Assembly (NCBI GenBank): GCA_017458625.1
Contig: JAFTAH010000127.1
Location: forward strand, 1 to 50,880
Reading direction: 5' to 3'
Length of the DNA: 50,880 nt
Origin: Kiritimatiellia bacterium
GTDB taxonomy: Bacteria; Verrucomicrobiota; Kiritimatiellia; CAIQIC01; Lenti-01
Under the pieces are notes generated by a model. That model saw nothing but the letters and a program-made list of their open reading frames with translations. It was not told the DNA's origin and searched no databases. The stretch's first letter is position 1; each line of letters begins with the position of its first letter. A program made the translations under genes and the position numbers. Of the stretch, positions 1 through 7,653 are shown piece by piece.

Positions 1-2856
1 CGAAGTCCAACAACGTGCCGTCCCGGAAGCGACGTTTCGGGGGCCTCAAATCCCCCCGCTCGGGACAGATTCGCGCAAAATCACGGGAAAACGGCCTCGT
101 TCACCCCCATTTGGATAGTCCCAGAGACTGGGAAAGTTCTAAACAGGCTACTTTCGGGCGAATTGGCCGGGCATCCGGCGCGCCGGGCGGGCGGGGAATA
201 CGGGACGCCCAAGGCGGGGGAAAGCACGTTGTTTCCCGACGTGTTGCTCTTCGGCGACGCAAAGGAACGGTTGATTCTCCAAGGCTGGGAACTCAAAATG
301 CCGGAAACGCCGGTGGACGATGCAGCGTTGCTGGCGAATGCCGCCGCGAAGGCGGAACGGATGGGCACGGGGTCGTTTCTGGTCTGGAACGGGCGCAGCG
401 CGGTGTTGCACGCGGCGACGGAGAATGGACAATGGAAAGAGGTCGCGCGGTGGACTGACGCCGAATTGGATTCGCGGGCGGCGATGGCCCGGCATCCCGA
501 GATTTGGAAGAAAACGCTGCGGGCCATTCTGGACCATTTGACGGGGTTTTTCGCCGGGGGGTGCGGCACGGGACATCTTGATGCGCAAGGCCAGCTGGAT
601 TTCGTGCTGGAGCGGGTGTTGGCGGCGTTGCGGGATCCCATTGCCGCGGAATTGAAGCGATGCTACGCAGGAATCCGGGCGTTTCGGACAGCGGTGGATT
701 CATGGTGGCTCGACGTCCGTGGGGAACATCCGGAGGCGAACGGCGCTGGGCACGAGGCGGCGCTGGAGGTCAAAACGGAGGAAACCGCTTGCCACTGGGC
801 AATTCGGGTGCTGTTCGCCCACTACATGAAGACTGCCGAAAGAGATGCGTGGGACATCGACCGGTTCGGACCGGGAAGTTCCCAGCCGGAAGCCGAGAAG
901 TTTTTCGACGCGCTTTCCGAAAAACACGATTACGCCCACTTGCTGCATTCACGGGCAGATTTGCCTCCGTTGTCGGAAGAGGCATGGCGCGTGGTTTCCG
1001 AGTTCAACGAAACGCTTGCGCGGGTCCGGTTGTCGGAAATCACGCCGGCGGTGCTGCACGCCATGCTCGGGCGGTTGGGAGAGAAAGAACGCCGGAAGGC
1101 GTTCGGGCAGTTCGCGACGCCACGGCGGCTGGCGGACTTGCTGGTCCGTTTTGTTCTGGACGACGCGGAAAACGACGTGGTTTTGGACCCTTGTTGCGGC
1201 ACGGGAACGCTGGCCCGGGCTTCCATGGATGCTCGAATGCAGTTGGGTGTTTCCGAGGCTCGGTGTCTCCAAACCACGTGGGCATCGGACCGATTCCGTG
1301 GCCCCTTGCCGTTCGCTACACTGGCAATGTCTTCGGCGGGGACGGCAAAGGAAATCGTCAGGGTGTTCCAGGGGGACGTTCTCGGCTTGGCCTGCGGAGA
1401 ACGCATTGCGTTCCGCGACCCCAGAACGGGAGCCGAACGGACGGAAACGTTACCGGAATTCACGGTCATCTTGAGCAACCCGCCGTTCATCCGTTTCGAG
1501 CATTGGCAAGACAACTATGCGGAGAATTCACAGGTTGTCGGACAGGCTGTCGCCTTGGCGAAAAACCTGCGCTCGGATTTTCTGGTGCCTGTTGTGCTGC
1601 ATCTCGCCGACTTGCTGAAACCGGGCGGAATGATGGGACTCGTTTTGCCCAACGCCTGGCTGGGGACGGTTTGGGCAAAGGCATTCCGGGACGAACTGAT
1701 GCGCCGATTCTGGATTCGGGATGTCGTGGGGAGCTTGGCGGGGAGGTGGTTCGGCGAGGCCAAGGTTGTCGCCAATCTGGTTGTGCTCCAAAAGAAAGGA
1801 AACGGCGCTTCGGGCGGTGACTTCACCCGTTTTTCGCTGACTCAAAAGCCTTTGGCGGAGTGGAGCGAAACCGACGCGGAACAGATTGGCGCACGAATCA
1901 TGGGGGCGCAACGGGATTGCAGGGACGGGTTGGTTTCGGTTTGTACACAGAGCGTGGAAACCATGTCCATGCTGGACGAGATGGGATTGGCGTGGACGGC
2001 GGCTTTCGTGCCGTTGGATTGGCTGGGGGAAAGCCGGGCAAAACTCGTTTCCGCCAACCACCACTTTGACATTGCGCGCGGTGAACGGCGGGGCTGGGAC
2101 GCCCTGTTTTATCCGGGAGAGAAAGAGGCGCAAGGCATCGAAGCGGAATTCCTTGCCCCGGTCGTGAAAACGGCCGCGACGGTGGAAACGCTGGTGGCCC
2201 GTCCGGACGGAACTGCATTTTGCTGTGGAATCCCGATGGACGAGTTGCTACGGACGGGCCGCAACGGTGCGCTGGCGTGGATTCGCCGTTTCGAGCGGGA
2301 GCAAAATGGAACGGGGCGCCCTTTGCCGGATGTGCTGGCCCGCGCGAACCGACAGTGGTACGAGATGTCAGCAGATACCAAAGCCGACTTGGCCGTATCC
2401 ATGAATCCCGGCGAGCGGTTGTTTTTCATGCGGATGGAAGAGCCCACGTTCGTCAACCAACGGCTCATCCGTCTGACAAGGAAGTCCGGAGGGGCGGATT
2501 TGATGCTGTGCCAAGCGTTGCTGTGTTCGCTCGCGGGGTGTTTCTTCCTGGAGGCGCTGGGGTTTGGCCGTGGCGAGGGCGTGTTGGATTTGAACGCCAC
2601 GAAATTGAAAAACAGGTTGCCCATGTGGGATCCCGAAGCCATCAGCCCCGATGGCGCGGCGGCCATCCTCCGAGCTTTCCGGCGACTGGAACAACGTCCT
2701 GTCAAAACCTTTTCCGAAGAATGCCGTGCCGCCGACCGCCAGGAATTCGAGCAAACGGTTTTGGATGCTGTGGGCTGTGCCCATTTGCACGGGAAGATTT
2801 TGGACGCTGTTTCACGCCTCCATGAAATCCGCCTGGCACCGGTAAACAGGCGATGA
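1..2856 (+). CDS. Type IIG-like restriction-modification enzyme (PD-(D/E)XK plus N6-adenine methylase), 5' partial
   Basis: The reading frame is open to the first base, so the gene starts outside the window; the first internal start candidate (TTG at 163) lies inside conserved sequence and is not the real start. The N-terminal part carries FPDVLLF followed by WELKM, which fits a PD-(D/E)XK nuclease core. The middle has SAM-binding motif I (DPCCGTGTLARA, DNA about 1180-1215) and catalytic motif IV NPPF (about 1480), the N6-adenine methylase signature. The C-terminal third has FVNQRLIRL and a late N-x-T-K-L segment, as in target-recognition parts of TaqI/type IIG-like enzymes. Inferred role: one-polypeptide restriction and modification of host and foreign DNA. 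The stop overlaps the next ATG by four bases (ATGA), so the next fragment is translationally coupled. The nuclease assignment rests on motif spacing only. Confidence 0.85.
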   Translation, partial: RSPTTCRPGSDVSGASNPPARDRFAQNHGKTASFTPIWIVPETGKVLNRLLSGELAGHPARRAGGEYGTPKAGESTLFPDVLLFGDAKERLILQGWELKMPETPVDDAALLANAAAKAERMGTGSFLVWNGRSAVLHAATENGQWKEVARWTDAELDSRAAMARHPEIWKKTLRAILDHLTGFFAGGCGTGHLDAQGQLDFVLERVLAALRDPIAAELKRCYAGIRAFRTAVDSWWLDVRGEHPEANGAGHEAALEVKTEETACHWAIRVLFAHYMKTAERDAWDIDRFGPGSSQPEAEKFFDALSEKHDYAHLLHSRADLPPLSEEAWRVVSEFNETLARVRLSEITPAVLHAMLGRLGEKERRKAFGQFATPRRLADLLVRFVLDDAENDVVLDPCCGTGTLARASMDARMQLGVSEARCLQTTWASDRFRGPLPFATLAMSSAGTAKEIVRVFQGDVLGLACGERIAFRDPRTGAERTETLPEFTVILSNPPFIRFEHWQDNYAENSQVVGQAVALAKNLRSDFLVPVVLHLADLLKPGGMMGLVLPNAWLGTVWAKAFRDELMRRFWIRDVVGSLAGRWFGEAKVVANLVVLQKKGNGASGGDFTRFSLTQKPLAEWSETDAEQIGARIMGAQRDCRDGLVSVCTQSVETMSMLDEMGLAWTAAFVPLDWLGESRAKLVSANHHFDIARGERRGWDALFYPGEKEAQGIEAEFLAPVVKTAATVETLVARPDGTAFCCGIPMDELLRTGRNGALAWIRRFEREQNGTGRPLPDVLARANRQWYEMSADTKADLAVSMNPGERLFFMRMEEPTFVNQRLIRLTRKSGGADLMLCQALLCSLAGCFFLEALGFGRGEGVLDLNATKLKNRLPMWDPEAISPDGAAAILRAFRRLEQRPVKTFSEECRAADRQEFEQTVLDAVGCAHLHGKILDAVSRLHEIRLAPVNRR

Positions 2857-3497
2857 GGACGGGGAAGCAGAAGGCAATGCTACTGTCCACAGATTACCGG
2901 CAGCACGGATATGTGCAGGTTTCCGTATTGCCCGGCTCGGTGGAGGTGGTTTCTCCAGGTGCGCTTTACGACGGGCTCACCAGGGATGAGATGCTGTCGG
3001 GGAAGAGCAAATTGCGCAATCCCGTGCTCGCCGACGTCTTCCACAAGATGGGAATTATCGAGAAGTGGGGGACGGGACTTCCGCGCATCTTTGCCCGTTG
3101 TGCAAGGGCCGGAGTTCCCGAGCCGCGAGTCGTCGTGGGCGGCAGCACGGTGTCCATCGTGTTTACGCGCCCGGGGAGTGCTACCCAAGAAACGGAATTG
3201 ACTACCCAAGAAACAGTCAAAACTGCCCAAGAAATTATTGCTTCTGCCCAAGAAACTACCCAAGAAACCAATTTTACCACTCCAGAAACGGGTGCGTCGG
3301 CAACGCAAAAGGTTCTGGATGCTTTGGGACGCAATCCAACGCTCACGCTTGCCGAACTCGCGAAAGAGCTTGGAATGACCCGCGACGGGGTCAAATACCA
3401 CGTCAACCTGTTGAAGAAGAAGGTTGGACTTCGCCATGAAGGGCCGACCAAAAAAGGCCGTTGGGTGTTGCCAAAGGACTCTGAGAACATCACGTGA
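2853..3497 (+). CDS. Truncated AlbA_2/RecG-like regulator: end of HATPase_c_4 domain plus winged helix
   Basis: The 214-residue product starts in the middle of a domain. Residues about 12-75 match the end of the HATPase_c_4 region of AlbA_2-type 'RecG-like' proteins (VEVVSPGAL, LRNPVLADVFHKMGIIEKWGTGLPRI). A low-complexity linker of QET repeats follows (about 110-145), then a C-terminal winged helix (about 150-205, LTLAELAKELGMTRDGVKYHVN). Full family members are usually 450-500 residues with an N-terminal AlbA_2 DNA-binding domain, which is missing here. The start overlaps the methylase stop as ATGA, so the fragment could still be expressed. It is either a remnant of a recombined gene or a shortened DNA-binding regulator attached to the restriction-modification gene; the sequence alone does not decide. 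Confidence 0.7.
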   Translation: MRTGKQKAMLLSTDYRQHGYVQVSVLPGSVEVVSPGALYDGLTRDEMLSGKSKLRNPVLADVFHKMGIIEKWGTGLPRIFARCARAGVPEPRVVVGGSTVSIVFTRPGSATQETELTTQETVKTAQEIIASAQETTQETNFTTPETGASATQKVLDALGRNPTLTLAELAKELGMTRDGVKYHVNLLKKKVGLRHEGPTKKGRWVLPKDSENIT

Positions 3498-3681
3498 GCC
3501 TACCATCGGCATCATCCTGTGCCGCGAGGCGAACCGCATCGTGGTGGAATACGCGATGTCGCGCGCGATGAGTCCCGTCATGGTGGCGCAATACAAGAAG
3601 ATGTTGATTCCGAAGGAAGTCCTGCAGCGGACGTTTGAAGAATATCTGGCCCTTCCCCAACCGTCCGCCAAGCGGTCGTAA
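3494..3681 (+). pseudogene. DUF1016 (YhcG-like) nuclease, C-terminal fragment
   Basis: From 3494 a new frame reads REPTIGIILCREANRIVVEYA, then SPVMVAQY and a closing IPKEVLQRTFEEYL segment. This is the typical C-terminal end of DUF1016 PD-(D/E)XK-superfamily proteins, which are normally 330-380 residues; only about 60 residues remain. The homology begins right where the upstream winged-helix gene stops (3497), so the junction looks like a recombination or deletion point. A longer ORF from ATG 3424 exists, but its first 24 codons run in an alternative frame of the upstream gene and look artificial. Most likely non-functional. Confidence 0.6.
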
Positions 3682-3694
3682 TACTTGCATGGTA

Positions 3695-3770
3695 GTTTTC
3701 CACGGCGTGGAAAACTGGCTTCCATGGTGTGGCAAAATGCCCGAAAGTGGCTTCCATGGCGTGGAAAACC
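3695..3770. repeat. Palindromic TTCCA/TGGAA repeat array (left copy)
   Basis: Three dyads lie in tandem. The first (3695-3715) has perfect 10-bp arms, GTTTTCCACG and CGTGGAAAAC, around one base. The second (about 3719-3736) is degenerate (CTTCCA ... TGGCAAA). The third (3749-3770) again has TTCCATG and CGTGGAAAACC. Units 2 and 3 are 32 bp apart and are linked by TGCCCGAAAGTGG. A related array with about 31-32-bp spacing lies at the right end of the window. There are no unique spacers, so this is not CRISPR. Function unknown; possibly a protein-binding dyad or hairpin repeat. Confidence 0.75.
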
Positions 3771-3854
3771 ATCGGGCGGCGACGCCCCCCGCAGGGGGGG
3801 GGCGGGGGGAGACGGGGAGGTGGGGGGCGGAAGGCAGTGGGGGAGACGGGGGGA

Positions 3855-4880
3855 TCAGGATTTTTCGAGGCGGGCGAGGGCGGCGAGGATGCGGGGGGGC
3901 GGGGTGGCTTTGCCGCGTTCCCAGAGGGAGACGGCGACTTGGTAGGTGCCGAGGCGCTTGGCAAGGGCCGTCTGGGAGAGGCCGAGGCGGGTGCGGAGAG
4001 CCTTGATGCGGGCGGCGCAGTCGGGCTTGGCCTTGCCTGGGGAGGGTTTGGCCTTGGGCGAGGCCTTGTGGACGGGTTTGGGAGGCGGGGCCTTGGGGGT
4101 GGGACGGCGCGGGGGCTTGGACGCGGGGGGCGGAGGCAGGGGGGCGGAGGCGTCGGCGTCGAGGGAGATGCCGAAGACGTCGGAGAGGTCGGCGTTTTCG
4201 AGTTCGTTGGAAGCGCCTTCGGTGAGGGTTTCGACGACTTCGTCGGAAACGATGGAATCGGGGTCGATGCCGCGCAATGTGAAGAAAAGTTCGGGTTTCT
4301 TGTCGAGGCGGGCGCCGATGCCGTAGAGGACGGCGGCGACGTGTTTGCAGCAGGAGGCGCCGTCGGGGCAGGAGCAGTCGAAATGGATTTCGCGGGGCTT
4401 GGGGAAGAGTCCGGTTTCGGGGTTGCAGAAGTCTTGGAGGAGTTCCTCGGGGAGTTGTCCCTGCGCGAGGGCGAAAAGGGAGGAGACGCGTCCGGCGGCG
4501 CGCTGGACGAGGGCCTTCCAGTCGGCGGTCCGCATGGGGTCGATGCGGACGGAGACGCGATAGGGCTTTTCCCCGGAGCCGATGACGAGCGCGGTGACGG
4601 CGCCTTCGCCGATTTGCAGGTCGATGACGGCTCCGCTGCGGACATAGGAGCGGCCGCGTTCGAGGCGGTAGGCGTAGTCGCGGTAGGACTCGATGTTGTC
4701 GCACCAGGCCTTGCCCCAGAAGGTGCGGGCGATGGTTCGGCCCTGGATTTCGACGGGCGAGATGCTTTTCCCCTCCTTGCGGTATTCGGCGATGGTGCGT
4801 TTGACCTTGGCCTTGCGTGCGCCGACGGTCATGGCGGGGGCCCAGCCCATCCACCTGCCGTAGCCGTAGCCCCAGCTCAC
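3855..4880 (-). CDS. SWIM zinc-finger protein with C-terminal XRE-type HTH domain
   Basis: The N-terminal half is a SWIM protein of the kind encoded next to SNF2 ATPases: a YGYGRW opening, a conserved FWGKAWCDN segment and the zinc site CSCPDG...CCKH (CxC-xn-CxH) at about residue 170-182. A long proline/lysine/alanine linker follows (about 240-285), then a complete helix-turn-helix of XRE type (about 285-335, LGLSQTALAKRLGTYQVAVSLWERG). The fusion is unusual; SWIM partners normally lack a second DNA-binding domain. GTG at 4880 is chosen because GAGGTG lies about 6 bases upstream and the family normally begins near this serine-tryptophan; a TTG at 4898 is the alternative. The SNF2 gene lies 62 bp upstream on the same strand. 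Inferred role: DNA-binding partner of the SNF2 ATPase in chromosome maintenance or transcription recycling. Confidence 0.85.
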   Translation of the reverse strand: MSWGYGYGRWMGWAPAMTVGARKAKVKRTIAEYRKEGKSISPVEIQGRTIARTFWGKAWCDNIESYRDYAYRLERGRSYVRSGAVIDLQIGEGAVTALVIGSGEKPYRVSVRIDPMRTADWKALVQRAAGRVSSLFALAQGQLPEELLQDFCNPETGLFPKPREIHFDCSCPDGASCCKHVAAVLYGIGARLDKKPELFFTLRGIDPDSIVSDEVVETLTEGASNELENADLSDVFGISLDADASAPLPPPPASKPPRRPTPKAPPPKPVHKASPKAKPSPGKAKPDCAARIKALRTRLGLSQTALAKRLGTYQVAVSLWERGKATPPPRILAALARLEKS

Positions 4881-4930
4881 GGGAACACCTCGCGGCAACG
4901 CCGCGCATCAAAGCTGGACATTCGTTTCAT
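4877..4930 (-). CDS. Possible 17-residue leader ORF upstream of the SWIM gene
   Basis: Between the SNF2 stop and the SWIM start there is an ATG at 4930 preceded by AAAGGAAACGAAA, a better Shine-Dalgarno context than that of either SWIM start. It reads 17 codons (MKRMSSFDARRCREVFP) and its TGA overlaps the GTG start of the SWIM gene as GTGA. This arrangement would deliver ribosomes to a GTG start by translational coupling. The peptide matches nothing I recognise. It may also be chance, or mark a frameshift at the true N-terminus of the SWIM gene. Confidence 0.3.
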   Translation of the reverse strand: MKRMSSFDARRCREVFP

Positions 4931-4942
4931 TTTCGTTTCCTT

Positions 4943-7615
4943 TCAGGGTTCGGGGTCGGGTTCGTCGAAAGCGCGGGCGTCGAGCTTCACGAGGTCGAGG
5001 AGTTCGTCGTCGGACATTTCGGTGACGAGCTTTTCGCCGCCGTCGGCGAATAGGGCGTCGGCGAGGGCCTGCTTTTCCTTGAGCATGGCGTCGATTTTCT
5101 CTTCGAGGGTGCCGGGGACGACGAATTTGTGGACGAGGACGTTGCGTTTCTGTCCGATGCGGTAGGCGCGGTCGGAGGCCTGGTTTTCGACGGCGGGGTT
5201 CCACCAGCGGTCGAAGTGGACGACGTGACTGGCGGCGGTGAGGTTGAGTCCGGTGCCGGCGGCCTTGACGGAGAGGACGAAGAACGGAGGTCCGGCGGGG
5301 TCCTGGAACTCTCGGACGAGGCGGCCGCGCGCGGCGACGGGAGTGCCGCCGTGGAGAATCAGCCCCGGGCGGCCGAAGACGGTGGCGAGGAAGTCGGCGA
5401 GCGGCTCGGCCATCTGGCGGTATTGCGTGAAAACGAGCATCTTTTCCTGGCGGGCGGCGACTTCTGCGGCGCGCTCGCGCAGCACGAGGAACTTGCCGGA
5501 GTCGCCGGGACGGTAATCGCCGTTGCCGAGGAACAGCGCGGGGTGGTCGCAGATCTGCTTGAAGCGGAGCATGTAGGCGAGGACCAGGCCGCGGCGCTTC
5601 ATGGGCGAGGGGTCGGCGGCGGCGGCGGTGAGAGTTTCGCGGAGGTCGGCGACGGTGCGCTCGTAGAGGGCGGCCTGCTTGGGGGAGAGGGGCGCGGCAA
5701 CGTCGATTTCGGTCTTGTCGGGGAGGTCGGCGACGATGCGTTTGTCGGTCTTGAGGCGCCGCAGGATGAAGGGACGCGTGAGGCGTCGGACGACCGAGAA
5801 GTCGTCGGTCTTGGCGGTGGCCTCGCGGAACGCCTTGAGAGAGCCGAGGAGGCCGGGATTGAGGAAGTCGAAGAGGCTCCACAGGTCGGCGAGGCGGTTC
5901 TCGACCGGGGTGCCGGTGAGGGCGAGGCGGCGCGGCGAGACGACGGCGCGGAGGGCCTTGCTCTGGGCGGAACCGGGGTTCTTGATGGCCTGGGCCTCGT
6001 CGGCGATGACCGCCGCGAAGGGGAGCTTGCGGAGGCCGGCGGCGCGGGTGAACTGGCCGTAGGTGGTGAGGAGGAGGTCGAATTGCGCGAGAAATGCGGG
6101 GGTTTCGCGTTGCGCGGCCGGGGTCTGGCGGAAGGCGGCGTCGGAGGGGTGGTAGACGCCGACGCGCAGATTGGGGGTGAAGCGGGCGGCCTCGGCGCGC
6201 CAGTTGGAGAGGAGCGACGCCGGCATGACCACCAGCACCGGAAGCGGGGCGATTTCGCCGCGGCGCTTCCAGAGGGCGGCGAGGGCGAGCAGCTGGAGGG
6301 TCTTGCCCAGACCCATGTCGTCGGCGAGACACGCGCCCAAGCCGGCGGCGGTGGTGCGGCGGAGGTATTCGACGCCAGCCTTCTGGTAGGGGCGGAGGAC
6401 GACGTCGAGGCCGTCGGGGAGCGGCTCGGCGGGGACGCCGGGATGCAGCAGGTCGCGGAGGAGGTCGGCGAGTTCGCCGGTGGGGCGGATTTCGGCATCG
6501 TCGTCACCGTCGGCGGGCGCGAGGCCCGAGGTGTCTCCGCCGGCGAGGAGGCGCAGGGCCTGGGGAAGGGTCAGGCCGTCGCGCATGAGGCGCTTGGCAT
6601 CCTTCCAGCGGGCGAGCAGGGCGCCGATTTTTTCGGGGTCGGCCTCCACCCACTCGCCGCGGATGCGCACGAGGCCGTCGCGCGAGTTCGCGATGAGCCG
6701 CAGTTCCTCCTCGGTGAGCGGCTCGCCGTCGAGGGTGGCAGCCACCTCGAAATCGCAGAGCGCCGCCGCGTTGAGGCCGCCGCCCGACTTGCCGACCGTC
6801 ACGGTGACCTTCGCCTTGGGCGGGGCCTTGGCCCAGAGGCGCGAAGTGCGGACGAGGAGTCCGGCGCTTTCGTAGCCCGGGATGCCCTTGAGAAACGCAT
6901 AGGCCTCCGGGATGGCCAGCGCACACGGCTGGAAGATGCGGCGCGACTCGAGAAGCGACCGCAGGAATGAGTCATTTTTCGCCGCCGCTTCGAGCGGGGC
7001 CAGGATGCGCGCGAGGGCCGCCGGGCGCCCCGCGTAGGCCTTGAGAGCTGCGGACAGCGGCAGGTGGCGGGCGCGGCCGTCGGTGTCGGTGCGGCTCACG
7101 AAGGTCGCCAGGAACGCGAAGGGGCGCCGCCCTTCCCGGTCGCCCTTGTTTTCGGCGAGGTGGAGGCTGACCTTGCCCACGTCGCGCCAGCCCGGGCCCA
7201 GCGACGCCAGGACCGCGAACAAGTCCCCGCCATGTGACGCCGTGCGAGCCGCCACCGCGTCTTCGAAGCGCTCCAGAACGCCCCGCAACACCTCTTCCGT
7301 CCAGTATTCGCCGCCCGTCATCGGCGGCACCGACGCCAGCACGCCCATCGCTTCCAGCGCGTCGGGACGGCACGCCGCCCGCGCTTCGGCGTCGGGCATC
7401 GAGCCGTCCGCCGATGCCCCGGCCAGCCGCCGCAGATGCTCTCCCGCCAAGCGCCGAAGCCACGACAGCGACGCATCCTCGCCCGGCTTTGGCTTTTCCG
7501 ACAGCAACGCCAGCACCGCCTCGCCGTCGTCGCCGGACCGCCCGCCGACGGCCAACACGCCGTCGGGACGCAACCTCAATGCTTCTCCCGTCCGTTCCTG
7601 GAATGATCTAGACAT
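4943..7615 (-). CDS. SNF2-family DEAD/DEAH-like ATPase (SWI2/SNF2 helicase)
   Basis: The 890-residue protein has a poorly conserved N-terminal 290 residues, an SNF2-associated domain at about 295-350 (LTEEELRLI...RGEWVEADPEK), then the two RecA-like lobes: Walker A DDMGLGKTLQ (about 430), Walker B DEAQAIKN (about 537), TGTPVEN (about 568), helicase C start VFTQYRQM (about 727) and the late GTGLNLTAA and RWWNPAVENQASDRAYRIGQ motifs (about 785-820). All ATPase motifs are intact. It translocates on double-stranded DNA rather than unwinding it. The SWIM-HTH gene follows at once, as in many bacterial SNF2/SWIM pairs. The start codon sits inside a CTAG octamer array with no good Shine-Dalgarno sequence, so a later start is possible. 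Confidence 0.93.
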   Translation of the reverse strand: MSRSFQERTGEALRLRPDGVLAVGGRSGDDGEAVLALLSEKPKPGEDASLSWLRRLAGEHLRRLAGASADGSMPDAEARAACRPDALEAMGVLASVPPMTGGEYWTEEVLRGVLERFEDAVAARTASHGGDLFAVLASLGPGWRDVGKVSLHLAENKGDREGRRPFAFLATFVSRTDTDGRARHLPLSAALKAYAGRPAALARILAPLEAAAKNDSFLRSLLESRRIFQPCALAIPEAYAFLKGIPGYESAGLLVRTSRLWAKAPPKAKVTVTVGKSGGGLNAAALCDFEVAATLDGEPLTEEELRLIANSRDGLVRIRGEWVEADPEKIGALLARWKDAKRLMRDGLTLPQALRLLAGGDTSGLAPADGDDDAEIRPTGELADLLRDLLHPGVPAEPLPDGLDVVLRPYQKAGVEYLRRTTAAGLGACLADDMGLGKTLQLLALAALWKRRGEIAPLPVLVVMPASLLSNWRAEAARFTPNLRVGVYHPSDAAFRQTPAAQRETPAFLAQFDLLLTTYGQFTRAAGLRKLPFAAVIADEAQAIKNPGSAQSKALRAVVSPRRLALTGTPVENRLADLWSLFDFLNPGLLGSLKAFREATAKTDDFSVVRRLTRPFILRRLKTDKRIVADLPDKTEIDVAAPLSPKQAALYERTVADLRETLTAAAADPSPMKRRGLVLAYMLRFKQICDHPALFLGNGDYRPGDSGKFLVLRERAAEVAARQEKMLVFTQYRQMAEPLADFLATVFGRPGLILHGGTPVAARGRLVREFQDPAGPPFFVLSVKAAGTGLNLTAASHVVHFDRWWNPAVENQASDRAYRIGQKRNVLVHKFVVPGTLEEKIDAMLKEKQALADALFADGGEKLVTEMSDDELLDLVKLDARAFDEPDPEP

Positions 7616-7643
7616 CTAGGTATCTAGGAGGCTAGGGAGCTAG
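7608..7643. repeat. Five CTAG-headed octamers in exact 8-bp register
   Basis: CTAG occurs at 7608, 7616, 7624, 7632 and 7640, exactly eight bases apart: CTAGACAT, CTAGGTAT, CTAGGAGG, CTAGGGAG, CTAGGAGT. CTAG is normally rare in bacterial genomes. The array fills most of the 38-bp gap between the 2846-residue giant gene and the SNF2 gene and runs over the SNF2 start codon. Confidence 0.8.
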
Positions 7644-7653
7644 GAGTGGGGGG

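Noticed and set aside
3695..3770. CRISPR array
   Set aside because: Units are palindromic with similar linkers and no unique spacers; no cas genes are present.
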